DNA of 64,000 nt from Bacillus sp. CGMCC 1.16541 (GTDB taxonomy: Bacteria > Bacillota > Bacilli > Bacillales > Bacillaceae_H): positions 1 through 64,000 of the forward strand of contig NZ_QFRU01000012.1 of assembly GCF_003184905.1 (NCBI RefSeq). The letters run 5' to 3'. The position numbers and the translations under genes are program-made. Within the stretch, counting starts at the first letter, position 1, and each line of letters starts with the position of its first letter. The notes beneath the pieces are model-generated. The model did not search any database, was not told the origin of the DNA, and saw nothing but the letters and a program-made list of their open reading frames with translations. This document shows, in pieces, positions 51,354 through 60,593 of this stretch.

Positions 51354-54011
51354 TTACTTCTCTTCTGGTTTATTTCGTTTCTTTGATCCAAGGTTTCGTA
51401 AATCTCGCCCTGTATTTCGTCCAATTTGATAAGAACGTTTTGTTTTATGGATTGTTTGCGAATTATCAATACGTTCTTTTACCTTTCCTACCCCTCCCTT
51501 AAAGTTATCTTTTACCACTTGTGCAATATTGCGTGTTTCTATCCGGTTCTGATCTGGCATTGGAATATCGTTTGTTGAAGCAGGAACTGTGTCTTTTTCA
51601 ATTGGTTGTTTTCCTTGGCGAGGTTCCTGCGTAGCTGCCACTTGGGCTTGGGCTTGATCCATCCCTGTCGGCATGGAAACAGACGGTTCTCTTGTTGGTG
51701 TAGGATAGCTTACGTTTTCTACAGGAGAGCCACCTTCACTTGTACTTCCACCGTAACCGGAAGTTTGAATTTCTTCATGAACAGGTGTACTCACATTTCC
51801 TACAGAAGATCCGCCTTCACTTGTACTTCCGCCGTAACCGGAAGTTTGAATTTCTTCATGAACAGGCGTACTCACACTTCCTACAGAGGAGCTGCCTCCA
51901 TTTGTACTTCCACTATGACCGGAAGCTTGCATTTCACCATGTAGAGGAGTACTTGCCTTTCCTACAGAAGAGCTGCCTCCATTTGTATTTCCACTATGAC
52001 CGGAAGCTTGCATTTCACCATGTAGAGGGGTACTTGCCTTTCCTACAGAAGAGCTGCCTCCATTTGTACTTCCACTATGACCGGAAGCCTGCATTTCACC
52101 ATGTAGAGGAGTACTTGCCTTCCCTACAGAGGAGCTGCCTCCATTTGTGTTTCCACTATGACCAGAAGCCTGCATTTCATCATGGAGAGAAGCACTTCCA
52201 CTTTCTACAGAAGATCCTGTACCTTCACTTGCCCTTTCACTTTGATCAGAAGCTTGCATTTCATCATGAAGTGAAGCACTTCCACCTTCTACAGAAGATC
52301 CAGTACCTTCACTTGTGCTTTCACTTTGACCAGAAGCTTGCATTTCATCATGGAGAGAAGCATTCCCACCTTCTACAGAAGATCCAATACCTTCATTTGC
52401 ACTTTCACCATAACCAGAGGCTTGCATTTCATCATGGAGAGATATATTTCCACCTTCTACAGAGGAAGTTGATCCCTGACTATCAGTAGAAACACCTGCT
52501 GCTTGCATCTCATCCTGTAAAGAGCTTCCTTGACCTTGACCTGCTCCTTTTCCTTCCGAAGAATTTCCTTCAGTATTTTTGCCCCCTTCTTGCTTTTCAG
52601 TAGAAGATAACCCTTGTTGTTGAGCTTTCTGCTCATTTCCTGCGTTTTGACCTTTAGAAGCAACGTTTCCTTTCTCACCTGCCATTCCTGCCTTTTTCAT
52701 TTCTTCATGTAGAGCTGGCTGTTTTTCTTTATTTCCTTGTGTAGCTAACCCTTTACCAAGACCTCCAACTCCTGCTGCTGTCTGAAGAGCACCACTACCA
52801 AGTCCTTTTCCTACATTACCAATACCTTTTGAAAGGTTGGCTCCCCCTTTTGCTGTTCTGCCCATCATGTTGATGCCACTTTCAAGTCCTTTTGCCATCG
52901 CAAACCCTCCTGCTAGAGCGCCCCAACCACTTTTTAATCCTGCATCAATCCCAAAGAGACGTTCACACATAATCGGGCCATCTACGACAGCAATACTAAA
53001 GGCAATTAATGCGATAAGGTACGGAATACCTTCTAGCTTATCGCTAATAAAGACCGTTCCCATTAAATAGACCTTCATAGATATAAAGATCATAATTGTC
53101 ACTAGAAATGTATTCAGGATATTTTTTAGAACAGCTTTTAATTTCTGCCCATCTGCTACATCGGCAGGCGCAACTAATTGAGCTAAAATCGCGTTGAATC
53201 CTAGCTCGTAACATAGTTTTGCTAACTTAATAGAGGTAAATAATAAGGTCATGCCTATAACAAAAAGTGAGATGGCAATTGTCCAGAAGTTCCATGACCA
53301 TCGGTAATAAAGTTCGGGAAAGAAATCAAACCATCCATTATCTAATTCTACTAATCCTTCTTTTCCATTAGGTGCAAGAGCTGCCTTATGTGTAATGATT
53401 TTTTGTCCATCATCGGATAGCTTATCTTTCTCACTCACTTTAAAATCCTCATCCATCTTTTCGGTAATATCGATCATCATAATATTTTTTTGAGGCACTT
53501 TATTCGGTTCTTTTAATTCTAGACTCTTCCACTTGGTAAGATCAAATTGCGCTACATCTGTTAGATTACTTTTAATAATCTTTTCACTTACGGTTCCTTT
53601 TTCATTTAAATCAACAGCTTCAATGGCTTGATCGGTGAACTTATCAGCTTTTAACATACTTGTATTTAATAAAAGTAAGACTGCCATTGAGATAAAAATG
53701 TTAATCATAATTTGTTCACGATTGACTTTTTTCTGAATAATCAACATATAGCCGATATACAGAAAGGAAAAGGCCAGTAACACATATAAAAAGGGTTGAA
53801 TCTTCGTAATAAAATCTTGAATGTCAGGAGAATTAAAAAACGATTTAACGCCTAATACACTGTCTGTAATCCCTTCTAGTCCATCTACTAGAAATGAGAG
53901 GACTTGAATACATCCCCACCCCAATTTCCGTAATAAATAAGTAAGGATATTTCCAACATCTAAGTACTCCGAAAACTCATGGAGCTTTTCAAGAATTTCT
54001 TCATCTTTCAT
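51354..54011 (-). CDS. VirB6/TrbL-like channel protein with a repetitive C-terminal tail
   Basis: 885 residues. The N-terminal ~400 has at least six membrane segments and a large extracytoplasmic loop, in the pattern of VirB6-like proteins of Gram-positive T4SS (FFELY-RWSWNFWTIAISLFVIGM). From about residue 500 to 770 the tail consists of about ten tandem 25-28-residue units led by SLHDEMQASG, PLHGEMQASG or PVHEEIQTSG. A Lys/Arg-rich end follows. The repeats are rich in Ser/Gly and probably disordered. AAGGAG precedes the ATG. Confidence 0.8.
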   Translation of the reverse strand: MKDEEILEKLHEFSEYLDVGNILTYLLRKLGWGCIQVLSFLVDGLEGITDSVLGVKSFFNSPDIQDFITKIQPFLYVLLAFSFLYIGYMLIIQKKVNREQIMINIFISMAVLLLLNTSMLKADKFTDQAIEAVDLNEKGTVSEKIIKSNLTDVAQFDLTKWKSLELKEPNKVPQKNIMMIDITEKMDEDFKVSEKDKLSDDGQKIITHKAALAPNGKEGLVELDNGWFDFFPELYYRWSWNFWTIAISLFVIGMTLLFTSIKLAKLCYELGFNAILAQLVAPADVADGQKLKAVLKNILNTFLVTIMIFISMKVYLMGTVFISDKLEGIPYLIALIAFSIAVVDGPIMCERLFGIDAGLKSGWGALAGGFAMAKGLESGINMMGRTAKGGANLSKGIGNVGKGLGSGALQTAAGVGGLGKGLATQGNKEKQPALHEEMKKAGMAGEKGNVASKGQNAGNEQKAQQQGLSSTEKQEGGKNTEGNSSEGKGAGQGQGSSLQDEMQAAGVSTDSQGSTSSVEGGNISLHDEMQASGYGESANEGIGSSVEGGNASLHDEMQASGQSESTSEGTGSSVEGGSASLHDEMQASDQSERASEGTGSSVESGSASLHDEMQASGHSGNTNGGSSSVGKASTPLHGEMQASGHSGSTNGGSSSVGKASTPLHGEMQASGHSGNTNGGSSSVGKASTPLHGEMQASGHSGSTNGGSSSVGSVSTPVHEEIQTSGYGGSTSEGGSSVGNVSTPVHEEIQTSGYGGSTSEGGSPVENVSYPTPTREPSVSMPTGMDQAQAQVAATQEPRQGKQPIEKDTVPASTNDIPMPDQNRIETRNIAQVVKDNFKGGVGKVKERIDNSQTIHKTKRSYQIGRNTGRDLRNLGSKKRNKPEEK
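51735..52520 (-). repeat. Tandem coding repeats in the VirB6-like gene
   Basis: About ten units of 75-84 bp, three subtypes. Units 6-8 are nearly identical in protein (alternating HSGNT and HSGST). The ends are more divergent, suggesting recent expansion in the middle. Confidence 0.8.
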
Positions 54012-54034
54012 CTGCTCATCTCCTTATGCACGTA

Positions 54035-54241
54035 TTACATGCCTTGAAACAACGTATCAACCGTTATTTCTAATCGTTCATCCAGAGGAGAAACACGAAT
54101 TTGTACAGGTGCTTCTCCTTCCTGACCTTTTTCCAAGTGTATAGTGCCATCTAGTAAGCCAATTAACACCTGATGCCCTTCCTTCACAATCGGTGCATAT
54201 TCCTCTAAAATACGCTCTAGTTCCTTTGAAATACTTGTCAT
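54035..54241 (-). CDS. Unknown small operon protein (68 aa)
   Basis: Begins MTSISKELERILEEYAPIVK, then a short beta part (VQIRVSPLDERLEITVDTLFQGM). GGAGGAG lies six to eight bases before the ATG. It lies between the coupling protein and VirB6-like genes. No family recognised. Confidence 0.6.
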   Translation of the reverse strand: MTSISKELERILEEYAPIVKEGHQVLIGLLDGTIHLEKGQEGEAPVQIRVSPLDERLEITVDTLFQGM

Positions 54242-54261
54242 TCTTTCTCCTCCTTTTGATA

Positions 54262-56844
54262 TTAAGCTTCTTGTTCTTCCATCTCATGTTTCAAATTCCT
54301 AATAATGGTATTTATTTTCGTTTGAAGAAGTTGGTGAACATTTTTACTTAGTTGGTCACTAACTCCTAGCATATTTAATTCCTCTTCAAACTCACTCATG
54401 GACTGTTGTTCAATCTCTTCCACCGTTTTATTCATTGCTTTTGGTAAGTGTACTTTTAGAGCAGTAGAAACGTTCTTATCTTCCCCGAAGAACTCTTTGA
54501 CTGTCTTAGTTTTATAGTTCTCATACGTTAGAGAAGTAAACGGATCTTCGGTTAGTTCCTCTTCAATTTCCACTGATGGAGCTTGTGATTGAAAAGGAAA
54601 GAAATTATGAATGACCAAGGATCTTGGATTGACTTGTTCATGTAAAGACGAAATATCAATATCTAGAATCGAACGATCCGTATTAAAGTCCTCTCCGAGG
54701 TATTCCCAACGGTATTTCAAGGCTGTTTTTCCAGTATTATAAATCGGATGTGCTTTAATTCTCTGACGTGCTTTATCTTGACGTTTTACCACACGCACAA
54801 CCACACTTTCTCCTTCTTTAAGTTCCATTAATTCATTGGGTGTTAATAAAGGCTTTCCATCTACTCCCTCTGTTTTACTTTTATCCGTTGATAGCCCTTT
54901 CCCACTTCGAGAGGTAGAATTGATAGTACCGTCCCCTAATTTTTGTGAAATGGTCTTCGCTGTTTCGTAGTTATTGCTTAAAATATAGATCGTATTCCCA
55001 CAGTTTCCTTCAATCGTTTCAGCATCATTACCATATTTATTTTTTAGTTGTGCAAAGGTTTGAATCACTAAGTTAAAACGTATATTTCGTCCTAAACAAA
55101 CCGTGATAATGTTGGACATTCCCTCGATTGCCGGCATATTTCCGAACTCATCGAGTAAAAAAATGACTTCTCGATGACACTTGTTTCCTTTCGCTAATGA
55201 AGCATTTTTGGCGAGTATATAATACAACTGACGAACAAAAATGGAGGCAATAACGTGATTACTAGAATCATAATCCGGTGTGACCATGAAAATAGCGATT
55301 GGTTTTTTAAAACAGGTCACTTCTTTTACATGAATACTTGGATGTTGCTTCTCCACCGTAAACGTCGTAGCTCCTGTTTCTTTTGTGATCTTATTAATCG
55401 ATATAACGGTTTCAAGCCTCGATGAAGTAACAATTTTATCACTCAGCTTTTCAGTTAACGTAATTTCATCATTCTGCTTTACTTCGCTTGTAAAGTTGAC
55501 CTCAAATAACCCTTTGGCATCCGTTTTAATCGTTTCTTTTTGACCATCTGGAAAGGTCATCTCTAAGCGAGTAAGAGGTGCTGCTGTTCCTTTGATCGTT
55601 TTTCCAAAGCCCACACGCTTTAAATCGACGCTATTTTTAGAGGTCATCTTGGCGATTTCATCAAACGTAAAAATGGATAGTCCATTCATCGTTTGGGTGA
55701 AGATCCCGCCTCTTGTCGTACCTTTTGAGAAGTTTGAAGTCGCATACTGCATTTTGGCGACACTCTCTGTTGGAAGCCCATCAAAGTACAAGTCTAACGC
55801 ATTTTGCGTATCCCCTTTTTTATTAATCACAACCTCTTTCGATCCTAACTCCGACAACATATTCGCCACCGTGTACATCGTGATTTTATTTTCTTCCTTT
55901 TCCTTAATACACTTATCTGTTACAGCTAGTATCATGGCGTTACATAAACTCATGGCACATTGTTGCCAGAATGGATCTTTGGCATTTGGATTGTAATAAA
56001 GCGTATACGATAGCGTGTTACATAACGCTTGAGCTGTTGAATAATCACCATCTTTATACGTTTCTTTTATCATTTCTAAAAGGTTATAACTCATCGATTC
56101 TAATGGATTGAGTAAGTTTAAAACTTCAACATGATAGCCTCTTTCCTCTAACGTGTTTTTAGAAGCAGCAAGCAACTCGCCTTTGGGATCATTGCACACT
56201 AGGGAAGGCTGTTTTTCAGCTCGTGAGTAGATATCAATCGTTGGAAAAACAAAGGTTTCCCCTTTTCCTGATCGTGTAATCCCAATGATTAAATTATTAA
56301 CGGGTGTGTCATCAATCAGCATGTAACTTTTCTTTGTAAAGAATCGATGTGTGTGGAGCAGCTTCTGTATTCCCTTTAACGCTTTGTACTCTTTCCAGGT
56401 TTGAATCAGGTCATACGTTTGGATACGAGAAACAGGAACCCCACCTCCACCTTGATAGGTTGTCGTTTTTTCAGGTACTTTTCGATATTGCTTTTTTAGT
56501 TCACGTCTTGTTGTAAAGCGTCCCGACCCTTTCTGATTGTGGTTTAAATCTTTAAAGTTAGATCGAATGTTGTAAGCGAATTTTGCCGTTAATAAGGCAG
56601 CTACTAGACACATCGCTCCATATAAAGACGAGTACTGTTGAAGATGAATCTCTGTCAAAAAAGATTTGTCCAAATGAAAAGGCTGCGGTTCAAATACATC
56701 GCTAAACGTTGTTTGAACAAGGTTTCGCATCATGTTAAAAAAAAAGTTCAAGATGAGAAGAATAGACACAAAAAAACAAGCACTTAAAGGAATAAGTACT
56801 TGTTTTTCAGCGAACACATATTTGATGGATTTATTAGGTTGCAT
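54262..56844 (-). CDS. VirD4-type coupling protein with inserted beta domain
   Basis: 860 residues. Two N-terminal membrane segments, Walker A in IGITRSGKGETFVFPT (about 186), CNDPKGELL and Walker B in VIFLLDEFGNMPAIEG (about 561). Between about 410 and 510 an extra region rich in beta pattern (RLEMTFPDGQKETIKTDAKG, VNFTSEVKQNDEITLT) interrupts the ATPase core and resembles a bacterial Ig-like domain. The C-terminal ~150 residues are charged. It links the relaxosome to the channel. Confidence 0.88.
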   Translation of the reverse strand: MQPNKSIKYVFAEKQVLIPLSACFFVSILLILNFFFNMMRNLVQTTFSDVFEPQPFHLDKSFLTEIHLQQYSSLYGAMCLVAALLTAKFAYNIRSNFKDLNHNQKGSGRFTTRRELKKQYRKVPEKTTTYQGGGGVPVSRIQTYDLIQTWKEYKALKGIQKLLHTHRFFTKKSYMLIDDTPVNNLIIGITRSGKGETFVFPTIDIYSRAEKQPSLVCNDPKGELLAASKNTLEERGYHVEVLNLLNPLESMSYNLLEMIKETYKDGDYSTAQALCNTLSYTLYYNPNAKDPFWQQCAMSLCNAMILAVTDKCIKEKEENKITMYTVANMLSELGSKEVVINKKGDTQNALDLYFDGLPTESVAKMQYATSNFSKGTTRGGIFTQTMNGLSIFTFDEIAKMTSKNSVDLKRVGFGKTIKGTAAPLTRLEMTFPDGQKETIKTDAKGLFEVNFTSEVKQNDEITLTEKLSDKIVTSSRLETVISINKITKETGATTFTVEKQHPSIHVKEVTCFKKPIAIFMVTPDYDSSNHVIASIFVRQLYYILAKNASLAKGNKCHREVIFLLDEFGNMPAIEGMSNIITVCLGRNIRFNLVIQTFAQLKNKYGNDAETIEGNCGNTIYILSNNYETAKTISQKLGDGTINSTSRSGKGLSTDKSKTEGVDGKPLLTPNELMELKEGESVVVRVVKRQDKARQRIKAHPIYNTGKTALKYRWEYLGEDFNTDRSILDIDISSLHEQVNPRSLVIHNFFPFQSQAPSVEIEEELTEDPFTSLTYENYKTKTVKEFFGEDKNVSTALKVHLPKAMNKTVEEIEQQSMSEFEEELNMLGVSDQLSKNVHQLLQTKINTIIRNLKHEMEEQEA

Positions 56845-57343
56845 TTCTCATTCCCTCCTGGTCAATTTCTTCAGAAGTAGGAATGACATAATAGGCACTA
56901 GATGAAAGAGAAGAGAAGGTTTGATCTCTTGCCTCATACTTATACTGAAGGTAACGAAAAGCCGTGTTAATGTTCCATTGTACCTCTTTCATATCCTCTT
57001 CTGTCACCATATAGGCTTCATTACAAACTAAGTCGTCTTTTTCTTGTTGAGTGAGCTTGGAGATATCAAGAGGAGGCATCGTTGGTTTCGTGCATAATCG
57101 AAACTTGAACGCATATTTCAGCAAATCATCTGTAAGAGTGATTGAATCGGCATTTTTAAAGATAAGTACAATCTGATTTTCTAAAAGAATGACATTATGA
57201 ACACTGTTTGCAATACGTTGGGCATGGAGTTGAGTCGTGTAAAAAGTTCCTAATTCGATTTCCAAAAATAAATCTTCTTCATAGTACTCAACCCCTACGA
57301 CAAAGGCTTGCTTCTGGTTTTTTACTTTTGTTTGCATATACAT
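56834..57343 (-). CDS. Unknown operon protein (169 aa)
   Basis: Start ATG 57343 has AAAGGATGG about nine bases upstream (ATG 57352 is possible). Mixed alpha/beta, no membrane segment (KQAFVVGVEYYEEDLFLEIELG, NVILLENQIVLIFKNADSI). It overlaps the coupling-protein gene by 11 bp. No family recognised. Confidence 0.6.
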   Translation of the reverse strand: MYMQTKVKNQKQAFVVGVEYYEEDLFLEIELGTFYTTQLHAQRIANSVHNVILLENQIVLIFKNADSITLTDDLLKYAFKFRLCTKPTMPPLDISKLTQQEKDDLVCNEAYMVTEEDMKEVQWNINTAFRYLQYKYEARDQTFSSLSSSAYYVIPTSEEIDQEGMRNAT

Positions 57344-57358
57344 CCTATCCATCCTTTC

Positions 57359-58483
57359 TCATAAATTCTTTAAAGCTTCTTCTTGTTTCTTCTGCTGATC
57401 GGTTAACGACTTAATTTTATTTTCATCTTTTTTGTCCTTCTTGTTCTCTTCCTCTACTTGTTTTTTTGTTTCTTCTACCTCATTTTTCGTTTTTTCATAG
57501 GTTTCTATTTTTTGATTCAATTCTTGGTTTTGAATATGAGCTGCCTCTTCTTTGGCCTCCTTCACTTTATCTAACTTCAAATAGCCATAAGCCTTCATTT
57601 CATATCGTTTATCAGTCATTTCTACTCCTGATTGACGCATCATATCTTCCCAACGTTGTTCGTGATAGGCAAGATCAAAGGCTCCAGTTGACGAAGGAAA
57701 CGTTTGTTGAAACTCTTTTAACGCACTGACATCTCCCTTCTTTGAAATCATGCTTTCTACTACTTCTGGATGGTTTCCTTGAAGCTTAACAGCTTCCTCA
57801 TACTTTTTTTGATCGACGAGAAGGCTCATATAAACGTTTTTCTGTTCTTTCGTAAGGCTTTGTTCATCAATAGAAGAAAGCCGTTTTAAAGCCCCTTGTG
57901 AATCCCCTAATAGCGCCCTTTCATATGTTCCTGTTATTTTTTGTTCGAGTTTGACTTGTTTTTGTAAATCTTGAATGGTTTCAGCACGATCTTGAGAAGT
58001 AGCTACCGTCGAAAAACACGTTGCTGAAAGGATAAGAAGGGATAAAATCCCTCCTCCATAGATCAACCTTCGATTATGAGTAGAAAGGACAGGTGGTTGA
58101 GTCGTTTGCATATGATTCTCTGTTTCTTCCTCTAAAGAAAAAGAACCATCTGTTGTTTTCAGATGGTCCGGTACTTCCTTTTCCAATTGTTCAAGAAAAC
58201 TTCTCTTTCGAGCTTCCTGTATATCGTCCATTTTTAAAGAGCTTAACTTTTTCTTAATATGATCGACTACATGCCGAGCATGACCCGATCCAATGGACAA
58301 TGTTCCTGCATATACCTCTTGATCTTCCTCATCGAGGATAAAAAAATCAGCATGAGCCTTTTTTCTAGTAAGTCGATACTGTGTTTCTACTGTTTCTGTT
58401 ATCTCACATGCTTCTGGAATCGATAACTTTTGAAATGGCTTTAACTCTTTTGTCTCACTTTTTATAAACATGACAGACAGCAT
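57359..58483 (-). CDS. EssB/YukC-like membrane protein (inferred) of the transfer system
   Basis: 374 residues: a cytoplasmic domain (about 1-140), one membrane segment (RRLIYGGGILSLLILSATC, about 150-168), then helical TPR-like repeats outside (ERALLGDSQGALKRLSSID, AYHEQRWEDMMRQSG, KAYGYLKLDKVKEAKEEA). A Lys/Glu coiled-coil end follows. This is the architecture of EssB/YukC of type VII secretion. It is unusual for a T4SS operon. AAAGGA precedes the ATG. Confidence 0.6.
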   Translation of the reverse strand: MLSVMFIKSETKELKPFQKLSIPEACEITETVETQYRLTRKKAHADFFILDEEDQEVYAGTLSIGSGHARHVVDHIKKKLSSLKMDDIQEARKRSFLEQLEKEVPDHLKTTDGSFSLEEETENHMQTTQPPVLSTHNRRLIYGGGILSLLILSATCFSTVATSQDRAETIQDLQKQVKLEQKITGTYERALLGDSQGALKRLSSIDEQSLTKEQKNVYMSLLVDQKKYEEAVKLQGNHPEVVESMISKKGDVSALKEFQQTFPSSTGAFDLAYHEQRWEDMMRQSGVEMTDKRYEMKAYGYLKLDKVKEAKEEAAHIQNQELNQKIETYEKTKNEVEETKKQVEEENKKDKKDENKIKSLTDQQKKQEEALKNL

Positions 58484-58550
58484 GTTTCTCCATTCCTTTC
58501 ATCTAAAAATGAGCATAGAAAAAAGCTATACAATCAACTGTATAGCTTTC

Positions 58551-58856
58551 TTAGCTTCCAAATCGGATATTTGTATTAACACCTTCAGCTAATGCATAGG
58601 CACCCATGACAACCACTAACCCAACTGCGCCTCCAACAAACCATGCGATACATTTATGACGACCTCGTTCTCCACCTAAAATTAAGTGATAACCGCCTAC
58701 ACAAAAGGCAAGAGCTGCCGCAACCATCGCAATACGTTGCATCCATTTAATAATGGACTTTCCACTTTCGATGAGGCCATTCATGCCATCAGCCGCCCCA
58801 AGGGTTAAATGCGAAGTTAACTGCGTCACATCTACGCTATTCAATAAATCTAACAT
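58551..58856 (-). CDS. VirB2/TrbC-like small membrane protein (pilin-like)
   Basis: 101 residues from ATG 58856 (AGAGGAG upstream). After a hydrophilic start, two membrane segments (IAMVAAALAFCVGGYHLILGG, IAWFVGGAVGLVVVMGAYAL) are separated by a basic turn ERGRHK, the VirB2/TrbC pattern. It is likely a major channel or pilus subunit. Confidence 0.7.
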   Translation of the reverse strand: MLDLLNSVDVTQLTSHLTLGAADGMNGLIESGKSIIKWMQRIAMVAAALAFCVGGYHLILGGERGRHKCIAWFVGGAVGLVVVMGAYALAEGVNTNIRFGS

Positions 58857-58876
58857 GTATTTCACTCCTCTTTTCG

Positions 58877-59125
58877 TTAATTTTGCGTTACCGGAATACT
58901 TTGTGGTCTTACAGGAACTTGTTCAGCTGCTTTCGGTTCGCTTTTTTCCTCCTCCTCTTCTTCACCTGTAAAGGCGCTTAATGCTTGAAGAATTAAATCC
59001 TGATTTTCTTCAATAAACTGTTGGTGCTGCTGATGTAGCCAGTCATTGTATTTATTTCCATTCACTTTTAGCAACTTTTCCACGAGGTCTTTGGACTTCT
59101 TTAATTCCTTTTGGGAGATCGTCAA
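58877..59125 (-). CDS. Unknown small helical protein (82 aa)
   Basis: TTG 59125 has AAAGGTGG about six to nine bases upstream. Helical N-terminal half (ISQKELKKSKDLVEKLLKV, WLHQQHQQFIEENQDLI), then an acidic run of seven Glu and a Pro-rich end. No family recognised. Confidence 0.55.
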   Translation of the reverse strand: MTISQKELKKSKDLVEKLLKVNGNKYNDWLHQQHQQFIEENQDLILQALSAFTGEEEEEEKSEPKAAEQVPVRPQSIPVTQN

Positions 59126-59153
59126 GATACCACCACCTTTCAAAGCAAATCTC

Positions 59154-59618
59154 TTATTCTTCGAAATACAGTTCTTTCGATGTTTCAATAAAATGAGAAA
59201 GTTCCGTTTCTAACTGAGATGGATCATAGTCACTTAATTTAATCTGTTGTTTTAATTCACCATCCTTATAAGCAGCTAGAGTTTCCGCATTTTGTGTCAA
59301 TCCATAATCTGTTTGGTTTTTTGAACCATCATATTGAGGATCGTTACTATCTAGTTCCTTTCCGTCTACCCCCTGTTCTTTTAAGGCTTTTTCTACCTCA
59401 TTCATGTAAACATCTCGTTTGCTTTCCTCAAAGGAATACATCACAAATCCTGTGCCATCTTCTTTCATAAATTTTTTCATTTCAAGGGGATCTAACTCTT
59501 CTAGTTCACCATTTCCTTTCACTTCACTTGAATTGTTGGAAGAGACAAACGCTGTGCCTATTCCTAGAGCCACAACGATTCCTGCAACCGCAGAAAGTAA
59601 CCATTTTTTGTTTTTCAT
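59154..59618 (-). CDS. Secreted/membrane-anchored unknown protein, possible thioredoxin-like fold
   Basis: 154 residues from ATG 59618 (AAGGAGG six bases upstream). N-terminal signal or anchor (KWLLSAVAGIVVALGIGTAFV). The mature part (EMKKFMKEDGTGFVMYSFEE, EVEKALKEQGVDGKEL) has a spacing reminiscent of a thioredoxin fold but no Cys pair. It is the first transfer gene after the long leader. Confidence 0.55.
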   Translation of the reverse strand: MKNKKWLLSAVAGIVVALGIGTAFVSSNNSSEVKGNGELEELDPLEMKKFMKEDGTGFVMYSFEESKRDVYMNEVEKALKEQGVDGKELDSNDPQYDGSKNQTDYGLTQNAETLAAYKDGELKQQIKLSDYDPSQLETELSHFIETSKELYFEE

Positions 59619-59639
59619 AACCATCCTCCTTCGTTCTTA

Positions 59640-60100
59640 ATATTCAGACATAACAATCGATTCTGAAACCTACCGAGAGTAATATTTTACCATATGTTTA
59701 GCGATCATCTCTGTCTTTTCAAGGCTATGAAAGGAAATATATACCCGTTTCTGGCTGGAAGGGCAAACCCTATATTGGCATGCATAGTTTTCACTAAGCC
59801 CAATAATGCACAACGTTTTCGGCATGTACGAAGAACCTCGTGTATCTACTGTTTGGAATGTTGTCGCTTCTTCGGAGTTACCCTCACGCCACCATTCTTC
59901 ACAGATCGTGGATACACCGTCACTGTTTTATTGCTAGATCACCGATGAGTTTTAGGACGCACTCATCGAACCTTATCGTTATCGTATACCTTAACCCCCT
60001 TGTGATCCGTTTAGGGGAGGCACGCAATATGTAATTGTCAAGGTTCCCTTACTCGTGCTCTCGGCACGTTTCAAAATCGCTTGTATGCTGCATCTAAGAA
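59640..60100 (-). ncRNA. Long structured leader, candidate conAn-type antitermination RNA
   Basis: About 460 bp with no credible gene, within a leftward operon otherwise packed with a few bases between genes. It is richer in GC than nearby spacers and has several hairpins: CGATGAGT/ACTCATCG (59943-59968), CGTGC-TCTCG-GCACG (60054-60068) and TATTGG/CCAATA (59773-59805). Large RNA elements in 5' leaders of conjugation operons that drive processive antitermination (conAn) are known in Gram-positive plasmids such as pLS20. Match to that family is inferred, not tested. Confidence 0.55.
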
Positions 60101-60355
60101 CTAGCAGGTCTTTTGTAAAACTTCCTTCAATTCTTCATCTTTTTTTCTTCGCTTGGCGACGATGGTATGAGCCTGATCCATCACTGAACGTACTTCATAA
60201 TAAATATCAGCTACACGTTTGACATCGCCTGTGCCTTTTTCTACTGCTATCCCTCCTTTTAACGTATACAACTTTCCATCAAAGGTTTTGGCACTTTTCG
60301 CCCGTGCATCTGATATATCATAGAATGCTAGTCGCTTTTGTGCTTCCATGTTCAT
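60101..60355 (-). CDS. Small protein at the head of the conjugation operon
   Basis: 84 residues (or 82 from ATG 60349, which has better spacing from AAGGGG). Begins MNMEAQKRLAFYDISDARAK, then LKGGIAVEKGTGDVKRVAD, and has a basic helical end. No family recognised. It lies directly before the long leader, so it is a candidate for the protein partner (processivity factor) of an antitermination system; this is inference. Confidence 0.6.
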   Translation of the reverse strand: MNMEAQKRLAFYDISDARAKSAKTFDGKLYTLKGGIAVEKGTGDVKRVADIYYEVRSVMDQAHTIVAKRRKKDEELKEVLQKTC

Positions 60356-60386
60356 CGCCCCTTTAAGCTGTTAAGTATTTAAAAAC

Positions 60387-60593
60387 TTAGTTCATATCCT
60401 TCTGACCTGGTAAGAAAATATCTTCTAATCTAAGATCCAGTGCCTCTGCGATTTTCTTCATATTTTCAAACGTTGGATATTGACGAGTCCCATTTTCAAT
60501 TTGAGAAATAGTTGGTTGCGGGACTCCTGATAACTGAGATAAATAAGTTTGGCTCCATTTCTTCTCTAACCTCTTTTCTCGTATGGTCTTTAT
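60387..60593 (-). CDS. Xre-family regulator, probable ATA start
   Basis: 68 residues if it begins at ATA 60593, which has AAGGAGG exactly eight bases upstream and gives the usual N-terminus (M)KTIREKRLEKKWSQTYL. The in-frame GTG at 60614 lies upstream of that ribosome binding site and has none of its own. The HTH is YLSQLSGVPQPTISQIENGTR. It is leftward, leading the conjugation operon, and likely controls it. Confidence 0.75.
   Translation of the reverse strand: MKTIREKRLEKKWSQTYLSQLSGVPQPTISQIENGTRQYPTFENMKKIAEALDLRLEDIFLPGQKDMN

Noticed and set aside
51740-52489. Long rightward frame with His/Leu/Phe repeats
   Set aside because: It is the antisense of the repeats in the VirB6-like gene and only reflects repeat periodicity.
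59694-60034. Two rightward frames in the long leader
   Set aside because: No ribosome binding site, not conserved-looking, opposite to the operon; hairpins explain the region better.
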